From Duncaniella muris (GTDB lineage Bacteria; Bacteroidota; Bacteroidia; Bacteroidales; Muribaculaceae), in assembly GCF_003024805.1 (NCBI RefSeq), contig NZ_PUEC01000002.1:124001-188000 (forward strand): a stretch of DNA of 64,000 bases, written 5' to 3'. Below the pieces are notes generated by a model. It was not told where the DNA came from. It made no database searches and saw nothing but the letters and a program-made list of their open reading frames with translations. A program made the translations under genes and the position numbers. The stretch's first letter is position 1. Every line of letters starts with the position of its first letter. Positions 10,280-17,991 of the stretch are shown in pieces.

Positions 10280-12595
10280 ATGAGAAAATCATTCTTATTC
10301 ATATCGCTGGCCGCCGTCATGGCCGCCCCCGTAGCCTCGGCCCGCAGCCTGAGCCCCTCGGAAGCTCTTGACAGGGCTACGGCTGAGGCCGTGATGCCGG
10401 TCTCACGCTCCGGCGGATCGCCGGAACTGATCATGACTCTCGGATCAGACGAGGCCCCGGCCATCTACGTGTTCAACCGTTCCGGCAAGGGCTATATGAT
10501 CCTCTCGGCCGACGATGTCGCAGCACCCGTGATAGGCTACAGCGACAACGGCCGCCTCGATCCTGACAACCTCCCCGAAAACCTGCGTTTCTGGCTTGAA
10601 CTCAACAAGGAGCAGATTCTCCGTGCCTCAGCCGAAGGCCATGCGCCTTATTCGCGTGCCGCCATTCCTGATCATGAGCCGATCGGTCCGCTGATGACAA
10701 CAATGTGGAACCAGGAAGGACCCTACAATGACCTCTGCCCTATGATTGGATCGGCGAGAACTGTCACCGGCTGTGTGGCCACCGCTATGGCCGAGGTCAT
10801 GAAATATCACAACTGGCCTGACAAGGGGGCGGAAGATGCCATGATCTCCTATCAGTGGCACAACGGCACGTCCGTTGTCACTCTGAGCGAAGATTTCAGC
10901 AACTACGAGTTCCAGTGGGATCTCATGATTGACGATTACCGCGACAGCCACACCAAAGAACAGGCCAACGCTGTGGCCAAGCTGATGCAGGCCTGCGGCT
11001 ATTCCGTCAGCATGAACTACGGCACCTCCGCCTCAGGCTCTTTCGGCGCGAAAGTGGGCGGTGCGCTGGTGAACTATTTCAAATATGACGCCGGACTCCA
11101 CAATGAACCGCGCGAGATGTACTCTTCTGCCGCCTGGGACAATATGATCTATGAAAACCTGAAAACCTGTGGTCCGGTGCTCTGGTGGGGTTCCGGCAGT
11201 GTCGGACACTGCTTTGTCTGCGACGGCTACCGTGGCGACGGATTCTACCACTTCAACTGGGGCTGGGGCGGTCTGAGCGATGGCTATTATCTTCTTGACG
11301 CGCTTAACCCCGGATCGACAGGGGTCGGCGGCGGCACAGGCGGCTTCAACAACGGCCAGGGTGTTCTCCTCGGTGTAAAGCCCGCCGGCAATGACTCGCC
11401 GGCCAAGCGCCGCTACACCTTCTATGCGTCTCAGGGCATCACCGAGACCTTTGTCTCCGGCTCGCTGCTGTCAATGTTCGGCACATTCAGCAACCTTTCG
11501 CCCTACATGGTTAACGCCACTTTCAAATTCCGTATCTTCGCTGAAGTAAACGGTGAGGAAAAATATCTGACATCATGCACGGCTTCGATCCCCTCGGCAG
11601 GTACGGAATTCTATCCTCCCTACTATGAGTCGATGATCGAATGTAACATCCCTGAGTCGTTGGAAGACGGGACATATCACATCTACCCCGCCGTTGAGTT
11701 TGATGGTGAGGAACATGTCTTCGCTTCGGCTCCCGGCTATCCTGATTATGTGATCTACACCCGCGAGGGAGGCGTCAACAAGGCCGAACTTCACCAGACG
11801 GCTTCTCTGGAAGTTGAAAATCTTTGTGCCAACGTCAACAATCTCATCTATAATGGCAAACGTTTCAGAGTCACCGGAACCGCGAAATTCGTTGGCGGCG
11901 TAGGCGATACCGAACGCTACATAGGTGTGCGCCTTCTCTCCCCATCAGGCGAGATCATTGCCTACAGCACCGAACTGAACATTAAATTTTCTGACGAGGG
12001 CTGTGACTTCGACTTCGTCAGCGCGGGCTTCAACATCGCTCCGGGCGAATACACTCTGGCTCTGCAGCTCGGTTTCGAGACGATAGCCACCTGCCCTGTG
12101 ACCATCACCGACGAGATCCCTGAAGGGGAATATCAGATCACTGCCGTCGAGGTTGTGTCAGCCGTAGATCCGCAGAATCTCAAGTTCAATATCACGGTCA
12201 AAGGTATCTCCGGCCTGATCGACGAATACATGACGGTGAAAATCAGTCGCAGCATCACTCCGCTCAACACCGACAGACGGGTGCCGGTGTTCGTCACCGG
12301 AGGCCAGACCGCGGTCATCAGCTACACTGTTTCGCTGCCAAGCTATATGGTTCTCCCCGGTCAGCAGCATATTGTGAGAGCCGAACGCCAGTCAGGCACT
12401 TCTACTGTCGGCAAAACGGCCTCCGCTTATTTCATACTTGGCGACACCAGCGGCATTGACGGAATCGGGGCCGATACCGAAGTCCCTGCCGAGTATTTCA
12501 ACCTTCAGGGCATGCCGGTCAGCGGTGAAAACCTTGCTCCAGGCATCTACATCCGCCGTCAGGGCCCGGAAGTGACCAAAATTCTTGTAAAATGA
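10280..12595 (+). CDS. Secreted C10 (streptopain-like) cysteine peptidase, copy 3
   Basis: The product is 771 aa with the same architecture as copy 2: signal peptide ending PVASA, pro-region RSLSPSEALDRA, Cys165 (TGCVATAMAEVMKYH), His310 (GSVGHCFVCDGY) and NWGWGG, long C-terminal beta region, and the tail EYFNLQGMPV ... GIYIRRQGPEVTKILVK. The catalytic residues are intact, so an active protease is expected. The substitution of Tyr by Val just before the catalytic TGC, and KTCGPVLWWG before the His loop, suggest a different substrate pocket. It is 36 bp downstream of copy 2 and 24 bp upstream of copy 4, consistent with one operon. Confidence 0.92.
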   Translation: MRKSFLFISLAAVMAAPVASARSLSPSEALDRATAEAVMPVSRSGGSPELIMTLGSDEAPAIYVFNRSGKGYMILSADDVAAPVIGYSDNGRLDPDNLPENLRFWLELNKEQILRASAEGHAPYSRAAIPDHEPIGPLMTTMWNQEGPYNDLCPMIGSARTVTGCVATAMAEVMKYHNWPDKGAEDAMISYQWHNGTSVVTLSEDFSNYEFQWDLMIDDYRDSHTKEQANAVAKLMQACGYSVSMNYGTSASGSFGAKVGGALVNYFKYDAGLHNEPREMYSSAAWDNMIYENLKTCGPVLWWGSGSVGHCFVCDGYRGDGFYHFNWGWGGLSDGYYLLDALNPGSTGVGGGTGGFNNGQGVLLGVKPAGNDSPAKRRYTFYASQGITETFVSGSLLSMFGTFSNLSPYMVNATFKFRIFAEVNGEEKYLTSCTASIPSAGTEFYPPYYESMIECNIPESLEDGTYHIYPAVEFDGEEHVFASAPGYPDYVIYTREGGVNKAELHQTASLEVENLCANVNNLIYNGKRFRVTGTAKFVGGVGDTERYIGVRLLSPSGEIIAYSTELNIKFSDEGCDFDFVSAGFNIAPGEYTLALQLGFETIATCPVTITDEIPEGEYQITAVEVVSAVDPQNLKFNITVKGISGLIDEYMTVKISRSITPLNTDRRVPVFVTGGQTAVISYTVSLPSYMVLPGQQHIVRAERQSGTSTVGKTASAYFILGDTSGIDGIGADTEVPAEYFNLQGMPVSGENLAPGIYIRRQGPEVTKILVK

Positions 12596-12619
12596 CAATT
12601 CTCTATTCTTTACAACCTT

Positions 12620-14959
12620 ATGCGTAAACCTCTATTGCTTTTGTCTCTGGCCGTCATGCTCGGCGGCCCTACAGCCACAGCGCGCAGTCTCAGCCCTGCC
12701 GAAGCGCTGGGGCGTGTCACCGGTCAATCGGTATCACGCTCAACGGCATCAGCCTCTGTGGCTCCGGTGATGACAGTGGGTCAGGCCGATGCTCCGGCTC
12801 TCTATGTGTTCAACCGTCCTGAAGGGGGCTGGATGATTGTATCGGCTGATGATGTGGCCATTCCGCTCGTGGGCTACAGTGACAGCGGTTCGATTGATCC
12901 CGCTGATCTTCCCGATAATTTCAAAGGTTGGCTCGACCTCTGCGCCGACGGAATCCGTATGGCTTCTGACTTCGGAGCCGAGCCTTACAGCCGCTCTGTC
13001 AGCCGCGCAGGCGATCCCCGTGAGCCGATAGCTCCTCTTGTAGCCACCCGCTGGGACCAGGGAGCGCCTTACAATACATTCTGCCCCAAGTCATCAGGAC
13101 GCCCAACCTACACCGGTTGCGTTGCTACCGCTATGGCCCAGGTGATGAAATATCACAACTGGCCTGACAAGGTGGCTGAAAATGCAAATCTCAGCTACAA
13201 ATGGAACAACGAAACCCTCACCGAGGACTTCAGCAACTATGAATTCGACTGGGCCGGCATGACCGACACATATACATATGGTCAGTACACCGAAACCCAG
13301 GCCGACGCCGTAGCCAAGCTGATGCAGGCCTGCGGCTACTCGCTCCGCATGAGATATGCCTCCGATGCCTCGGCCGCCTACCAAGAGCAGGTTGGCAATG
13401 CCCTTGTGTCATATTTCAGATATGACCTTGACATACACAACGAGTTCCGCAGCTTCCACACCACCGACGAGTGGGAGCAGATGGTCTATGACAACCTCAA
13501 AAACTGCGGCCCGATGGTCTACTGGGGCGGAGCTCACTGTTTTGTCTGCGACGGCTATGACAAAGACGGTTATTTCCACTTCAACTGGGGCTGGGCCGGC
13601 CTCGGCGACGGCTATTTCAGCCTGTCTATGCTCAAGCCGAGCAGCCTCGGTACAGGTGGCGGTACAGGTGACTACACCAGCAACCAGGGTGCGCTCTTCG
13701 GCATAAAGCCTTCCACCGGCGCTGACTCTCCCCGCCGCTACACTTTCTGCATTGATGATCTTACGAACGCCTATGCCGGAAACACATATTTCAACATACA
13801 CGGCACCTTCGTAAACCGCTCACCCTATACTGTCAGCGGTGAGTTCATCTATCAGATATTCAGCGAGGACGGAAGCAAAAAGATATCCACCAGCACCGTA
13901 GTTTCGCCTGTGTGCAGGAACTGGGGCATTGACATTGTTACCGGAAATACCGTGACTGCCCGTTCGATGATGGCCAAGATCTCAGGCCTTCCCGACGGTA
14001 CTTATCGTGTCTATCCGGCTGTGCGTATCGATGGCGAGGAATACAACTTCCAGTGTCCTCCCACTGTGGCCGGCTATGTGCTTATCACCGTCAAAAGCGG
14101 ACAGATTGTGGAATCTTCAATTCCCAAGGCCGGCGATCTGATTGTGGAGAACATTGACACCCACGGCGATTTCTATATCGACAGCAGCGTCAAAATCTCA
14201 GGTGTGGCCCGCTTCACCGGCAGAGCCGAGACAAGCACAGCTGTCAAGGCCGTGCTCCTCAACCCCGACAAGTCGGTACGCGCCTATTCGAACAGCAACA
14301 TCACTCTTGACTTCTCGCCTGAAGGCACTCCCTTTGAATTTGTGACAGACTGGTTCTATGACAAGGGGCTATCGGTTGATCCCGGTGAATGGACATTTGC
14401 CATCGCAATGGTTGAAAACGGAGCCTACACCATGCTGGGCACCTGCCCCGTGACAGTCAATTCAAGAGTTCCGAAGCCCACCTACAAGAGTCCGATTACG
14501 GTTTCTGTAGCCAATGCCGAAGCGGTCGATCCCAATGACATCAAGGTCTCTGTTTCAGTTGAAGGTCTTACCGGAGTTGTCTACCGTGATTTCGAACTGC
14601 GTGTATTCCAGTCAGGTTTCCTGGGTACGGTAGTAGCAAAAAAGACTGTGCCGGTTTATGTAAGCGCAGGCCGGACTGCCACCGAGACCGTCTCGCTCTC
14701 TCTTCCCAAAGCCGTTGCCGGACAGCGCTACTATGTGGTGGCTGTGGTCAACAATGCAGGCAAAGAAGAGTATGTCACAGCTGGGAATGTCTACTTCACC
14801 ATCGGCGACACCAGCGGCATAACCGATATCGAAGCCGACGGCAATGCCCCGGTTGAGTATTTCAACATCCAGGGTATGCCGGTAAATGCCGACAATCTTA
14901 CTCCCGGCATCTACATCCGCCGTCAGGGCGGCAACGTGACCAAAATCCAGATCCGTTAA
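12620..14959 (+). CDS. Secreted C10 (streptopain-like) cysteine peptidase, copy 4
   Basis: The product is 779 aa: signal peptide ending TATA, pro-region RSLSPAEALGRV, Cys167 (TGCVATAMAQVMKYH), His306, NWGWAG loop, and the tail EYFNIQGMPV ... GIYIRRQGGNVTKIQIR. The His loop reads YWGGAHCFVCDGY, whereas copies 2 and 3 have WGSGSVGHCFVCDGY. It is three residues shorter and the Gly before the catalytic His is replaced by Ala. Last gene of the C10 run; no clear terminator follows, and the composite-repeat block starts about 90 bp downstream. Confidence 0.92.
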   Translation: MRKPLLLLSLAVMLGGPTATARSLSPAEALGRVTGQSVSRSTASASVAPVMTVGQADAPALYVFNRPEGGWMIVSADDVAIPLVGYSDSGSIDPADLPDNFKGWLDLCADGIRMASDFGAEPYSRSVSRAGDPREPIAPLVATRWDQGAPYNTFCPKSSGRPTYTGCVATAMAQVMKYHNWPDKVAENANLSYKWNNETLTEDFSNYEFDWAGMTDTYTYGQYTETQADAVAKLMQACGYSLRMRYASDASAAYQEQVGNALVSYFRYDLDIHNEFRSFHTTDEWEQMVYDNLKNCGPMVYWGGAHCFVCDGYDKDGYFHFNWGWAGLGDGYFSLSMLKPSSLGTGGGTGDYTSNQGALFGIKPSTGADSPRRYTFCIDDLTNAYAGNTYFNIHGTFVNRSPYTVSGEFIYQIFSEDGSKKISTSTVVSPVCRNWGIDIVTGNTVTARSMMAKISGLPDGTYRVYPAVRIDGEEYNFQCPPTVAGYVLITVKSGQIVESSIPKAGDLIVENIDTHGDFYIDSSVKISGVARFTGRAETSTAVKAVLLNPDKSVRAYSNSNITLDFSPEGTPFEFVTDWFYDKGLSVDPGEWTFAIAMVENGAYTMLGTCPVTVNSRVPKPTYKSPITVSVANAEAVDPNDIKVSVSVEGLTGVVYRDFELRVFQSGFLGTVVAKKTVPVYVSAGRTATETVSLSLPKAVAGQRYYVVAVVNNAGKEEYVTAGNVYFTIGDTSGITDIEADGNAPVEYFNIQGMPVNADNLTPGIYIRRQGGNVTKIQIR

Positions 14960-15045
14960 TCCCCACGACCATTCGGATACGTCCGCGTTTATATTCCTCC
15001 ATCCCCCGCAGCCGGGCTGATATGGCTTTGGCGTGATGGTAAATC

Positions 15046-15755
15046 AATGTCCTGTCGGACATTATCAAAAAGGATACTATCTACCCCCCCGACACCTGCG
15101 CGCTTTGCGCTGCGGTGTCGGGGGCTACTATTAAATCGGTGTCCTGCCGGACACCCGCCCTCCGCGTCCGTGTGGATCCGGCATGTTGCACCCGCCCTCC
15201 GCGTCCGTGTGGATCCGGCATGTTGCACCCGCCCTCTGCGACCGTGTGGATCCGGCATGTTGCACCCGCCCTCTGCGACCGTGTGGATCCGGCATGTTGC
15301 ACCCGCCCTCCGCGTCCGTGCGGATCCGGCATGTTGCACCCGCCCCCCGCGTCCGTGTGGATCCGGCATGTTGTACCCGCCCTCTGCGTCCGTGTGGATC
15401 CGGCATGTTGCACCCGCCCTCTGCGACCATGCGGATGCGGTTCCGATGTTTCCACCGTCCCTGTGGGCGTGTGGTACCGGATGGTGATGTCCGTTAGGAC
15501 ATCGATTTACTCATAGCCCGTGACACCGCAGCGCCTTGCGCGCAGGTGTCACGGGTTTATGATTCCCCCGTCGTATCGTGTCCGTGAGGACACGGATTTA
15601 CGGATCCGTAAGGCGGGCGTCGAAATGAGGCTTAACCGGGAGTTCGCGTCTTACGTCCGTATCGTGATGGTAAATCAATGTCCTGCCGGACACCCGCCCT
15701 CTGCAACCGTGTGGATCCGGCATGTTGCACCCGCCCTCCGCGACCGTGTGGCATG
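15046..15755. repeat. Composite hairpin-repeat block, locus 1
   Basis: A non-coding 0.7-kb block. Short 18-bp palindromes of the form RTGTCC-N4-GGACAY (RYGTCC at 15577) occur at 15046-15063, 15138-15155, 15486-15503, 15577-15594 and 15677-15694. Long 39-bp palindromes with arms CCCCCGACACC / GGTGTCGGGGG or CCCGTGACACC / GGTGTCACGGG lie at 15086-15124 and 15517-15555. Long and short palindromes are joined by the same 13-nt spacer (GATTTACTCATAG or its reverse complement, with small changes). A 37-bp tandem array fills the middle. The same pieces recur at 45992-46369. Open frames here arise from the 37-bp period and are not genes. Confidence 0.85.
15154..15449. repeat. 37-bp tandem repeat array (7 full copies plus a decayed one)
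   Basis: Units begin CCCGCCCTCYGCG and contain TGTGGATCCGGCATGTTGCA. Starts are at 15154, 15191, 15228, 15265, 15302, 15339, 15376 and 15413, exactly 37 bp apart; the eighth decays after about 25 bp. Copies differ mainly at the GCGTCC/GCGACC position. Two more copies, at 15693 and 15730, follow another short palindrome. There are no spacers, so this is not a CRISPR array. Confidence 0.92.
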
Positions 15756-15771
15756 GCGGGGGGAAACAAAC

Positions 15772-15816
15772 GCGGCGTCGGCCCGGATGAAGGGCAGACG
15801 CCGCGCGCGTTTTTTA
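15772..15816 (-). terminator. Terminator of the small beta-barrel gene
   Basis: The arms GCGGCGTC / GACGCCGC (15772-15779 and 15797-15804) carry an inner GCCC/GGGC pair. On the minus strand GTTTGTTT follows; on the + strand a run of T also follows, so it could act in both directions. Confidence 0.65.
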
Positions 15817-15858
15817 TTCCGTAGCAAAGCCTCTCAGGAGGCTAAACCGTTGCGGGAT

Positions 15859-16362
15859 TTAGAAGTTGTAGTAGAAACCGAAAGAAAGGTTGTTGTGAAG
15901 GTCGATACCGTAAACTTTGCCACGTTCTTTAAGATCCTGATAGCCGAGGAAGCCCATGTGAGCTACGAGGCTGAACTTCTCGTTGAGGTTGAGAGAGATG
16001 CCGGGCTTGAGACCGATGCCCCATACTACAGAAGTGTCACCTTCATCAGGCTTAGAGAAACCGAGGTCAACACCGCCGTCAACGAAGAGGCTAACGAGAT
16101 CAGTGCGGAAGTAGGTGTAACGGGCATAGGGGTTGATTTCGAACTGGTTGTAAGCATCCTTAACCCAAGTATAGTTAAGACCTGCGCCGATAGCCCAGCT
16201 GTCATTGAGGTTATAGCCGATTTCGGGAGCGATAGTAAACTGATCGCCACTGCCAAGGTCAGTCTTTGCATGAGTGTAGCCGAGTGAACCACCTACATAA
16301 ACCTGAGCGGATACGCCGAGAGCCATAATAGCCATAACGGCCATAACTAAGAACTTTTTCAT
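15859..16362 (-). CDS. Small outer-membrane beta-barrel protein (OmpX-like fold)
   Basis: The product is 167 aa. The signal peptide ends at ALGVSAQ; then come alternating amphipathic strands (VYVGGSLGYTHA, FTIAPEIGYNL, WAIGAGLNYTW, INPYARYTYF, LVSLFVDGGVDLG, GIGLKPGISL, FSLVAHMGFLGY) and a terminal Phe (FGFYYNF), as in 8-stranded outer-membrane barrels. The specific function is unknown. Its -7 box lies about 110 bp upstream, giving a long AT-rich leader, and a hairpin terminator follows. Confidence 0.88.
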   Translation of the reverse strand: MKKFLVMAVMAIMALGVSAQVYVGGSLGYTHAKTDLGSGDQFTIAPEIGYNLNDSWAIGAGLNYTWVKDAYNQFEINPYARYTYFRTDLVSLFVDGGVDLGFSKPDEGDTSVVWGIGLKPGISLNLNEKFSLVAHMGFLGYQDLKERGKVYGIDLHNNLSFGFYYNF

Positions 16363-16474
16363 AATGTGAATTATTAAAGGTTAGTAATAAAAAAGTGTTT
16401 GTTTCTAAGGGTTGAAAACGAGTTGTTTAGGTTGAAATGTGTATATTTCGTGTGTGAGATATAGTATTTCGTCA

Positions 16475-16482
16475 CAAAGATA
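16475..16482 (-). promoter_or_regulatory. -7 box of the small beta-barrel gene
   Basis: CAAAGATA on the + strand reads TATCTTTG on the minus strand. The region upstream is extremely AT-rich, without a clear TTG. Confidence 0.5.
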
Positions 16483-16580
16483 TGATAAAATTTATAAAAA
16501 TTAAAAATTTTTCGATAATATTTTTAAATTGTCTGATCTGATTTTGGTTATAAACAGTTGGTAATTGGGGCGATAGGCAT

Positions 16581-16614
16581 AACCGGGAGGCTCGTATTTG
16601 CAAGCCTCCCGGTT
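16581..16614 (-). terminator. Hairpin after the LRR gene
   Basis: The perfect 12-bp arms AACCGGGAGGCT / AGCCTCCCGGTT lie 19 bp past the LRR stop codon. The following T-run is weak. Confidence 0.55.
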
Positions 16615-16632
16615 ATCAGATATACTCATTGT

Positions 16633-17874
16633 TTATCGGATGAGCACTTTGCCTGTCGAACCGTCGGCACGGCGGAAAATGTAGATGCCGGCCGAGGGAG
16701 TGCCGTCTATGCGGCGTCCGCAGAGATCGAAGTATTCGGTAATACCTGCCGCATCGGCCTCTATATCGGCTATGCCTGACTCGGCCGTGCCCTCGATCTT
16801 GGCGAAGCGTCCCCACAGGCTGTTGGCCTTATAGGCTTCAAGAGCGCTTTCTGGCACCGTGAGAGTTGCTCCGGCAAAAACTTGGGTCGAGAAAACCGAC
16901 GAGTTTGCGTAGGGTGCGGTGTCGCGGTTGATATTGATGGCCGTCACGTTGTCGCAGCCGGCAAACGAATTATCAGGAATTGACGATACGGCCTCGCCGA
17001 TATTGATGGTCTGGAGAGTGGAACGTTTTGAAAACGGCAGGCCATTGACATCAGTCGCAGTGCAGGTCCATGAGCGGTTGAGATTCAGAGTTTTAAGGCG
17101 GCACCATGCGTCATTGTTCGGATTGGAGGTATATATGCCATGTCCAAAAACGTCAGAGCCTAATTTCAGTGGCTGAGAGGCTTCTTCAATTGTTACGGTG
17201 GCCAATTTTGCGCAGTAGCTGAAAGCCTCATTCCCTATTTCCTGAACATTTCCGGGTATCTTCACATTAGTGAGACTGGAGCAACCGGCAAAAGCCATTT
17301 TGCTGATCGTGGTGACTGTGGAGCTGATAATGAGAGTTGTGGCCCTTGAGCAATAGTTGAAAGCTTCATCGTGAATAATCTCAATGCCTTCTGGAATCAC
17401 TATTGCGGTAAGTGCTGGGTTGGCGTTGAATGCCTCGCGGTTTATCTCACGCATTCCCGTGCTGATCCACAGAGCATAGAGACTCCGGTTGCCATATACT
17501 CCACGTGGCTCCACTTCTGTGACGCTGTTGGGAAGCCTGAGTTCGAAAAGTCTGAGTGTCTGCGAAATGGCACAGCTTTTGATGACAGTGACGGTCTCAG
17601 GAATTTTTAGCGCGGTCAGATAGCCATTGCCGTAGAATGCGCTGTCGCCAAGAGCTGTGACGGTGTATGCAGTGCCGTTGTATTCCACGGTTTCTGGTAT
17701 CACTACCGAACTGAGCTGGGCATTTTTGTCGTGTCGGCCTACTTCACAGGTTTTGTCGGCTTCAGAGAGAATATTGTAGTTTAAGCCTTCATAGGCAAAG
17801 GTCACTTTGTCTGCTGCATGAAGGCCTAAGGCAGTGCCGAGACCGATTGCAGCCGATAAAATCTTGTTTCTCAT
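16633..17874 (-). CDS. BspA-like leucine-rich-repeat surface protein
   Basis: The product is 413 aa. Signal peptide MRNKILSAAIGLGTALGLHA, then BspA/Treponema-type LRR_5 repeats of about 23 residues (for example VIPETVEYNGTAYTVTALG and IPGNVQEIGNEAFSYCAKL). It ends with EYFDLCGRRI ... GIYIFRRADGSTGKVLIR, the same tail type as the C10 peptidases, so I infer a shared export route and cell-surface or secreted location. BspA-like proteins often mediate adhesion. The start at 17874 gives a normal signal peptide; the reading from 17997 runs through the promoter. Confidence 0.9.
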   Translation of the reverse strand: MRNKILSAAIGLGTALGLHAADKVTFAYEGLNYNILSEADKTCEVGRHDKNAQLSSVVIPETVEYNGTAYTVTALGDSAFYGNGYLTALKIPETVTVIKSCAISQTLRLFELRLPNSVTEVEPRGVYGNRSLYALWISTGMREINREAFNANPALTAIVIPEGIEIIHDEAFNYCSRATTLIISSTVTTISKMAFAGCSSLTNVKIPGNVQEIGNEAFSYCAKLATVTIEEASQPLKLGSDVFGHGIYTSNPNNDAWCRLKTLNLNRSWTCTATDVNGLPFSKRSTLQTINIGEAVSSIPDNSFAGCDNVTAININRDTAPYANSSVFSTQVFAGATLTVPESALEAYKANSLWGRFAKIEGTAESGIADIEADAAGITEYFDLCGRRIDGTPSAGIYIFRRADGSTGKVLIR

Positions 17875-17907
17875 TGGTAATGCGATGAATGAATTTGGTG
17901 TATGTTG

Positions 17908-17938
17908 CAAATATACGATGTTGGAGTTGTTTTTGCAA
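17908..17938 (-). promoter_or_regulatory. Promoter of the LRR gene
   Basis: On the minus strand: TTG (17938-17936), 20-bp spacer, TATATTTG (17915-17908). The TTG abuts the -33 TTG of the divergent bioA promoter; together they form the palindrome TTGCAA at 17933-17938. Confidence 0.75.
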
Positions 17939-17965
17939 TATTTCAATGAATATTTGCTAATTTTG
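17933..17965 (+). promoter_or_regulatory. Promoter of the biotin operon
   Basis: TTG at 17933-17935 and TAATTTTG at 17958-17965 with a 22-bp spacer, slightly longer than usual; bioA ATG at 17992. I see no obvious BirA-type operator. Confidence 0.6.
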
Positions 17966-17991
17966 CAATAACAAAACCATCCAGTCAAACC

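Noticed and set aside
15154-15449. CRISPR array
   Set aside because: Units follow each other at exactly 37 bp without unique spacers, and no cas genes are near.
15047-15516. Several overlapping open frames of 99-146 codons on both strands rich in repeats like HVAPALR or CRIHT
   Set aside because: They come from the 37-bp tandem array, whose period is not a multiple of three, so all frames stay open and shift from unit to unit. No start signals, no conserved domain.
15520-16287. 255-codon rightward frame opposite the small beta-barrel gene
   Set aside because: The minus-strand frame has a signal peptide, beta-barrel pattern, promoter and terminator; the opposite frame is low-complexity (repeated E/V/R) shadow sequence.
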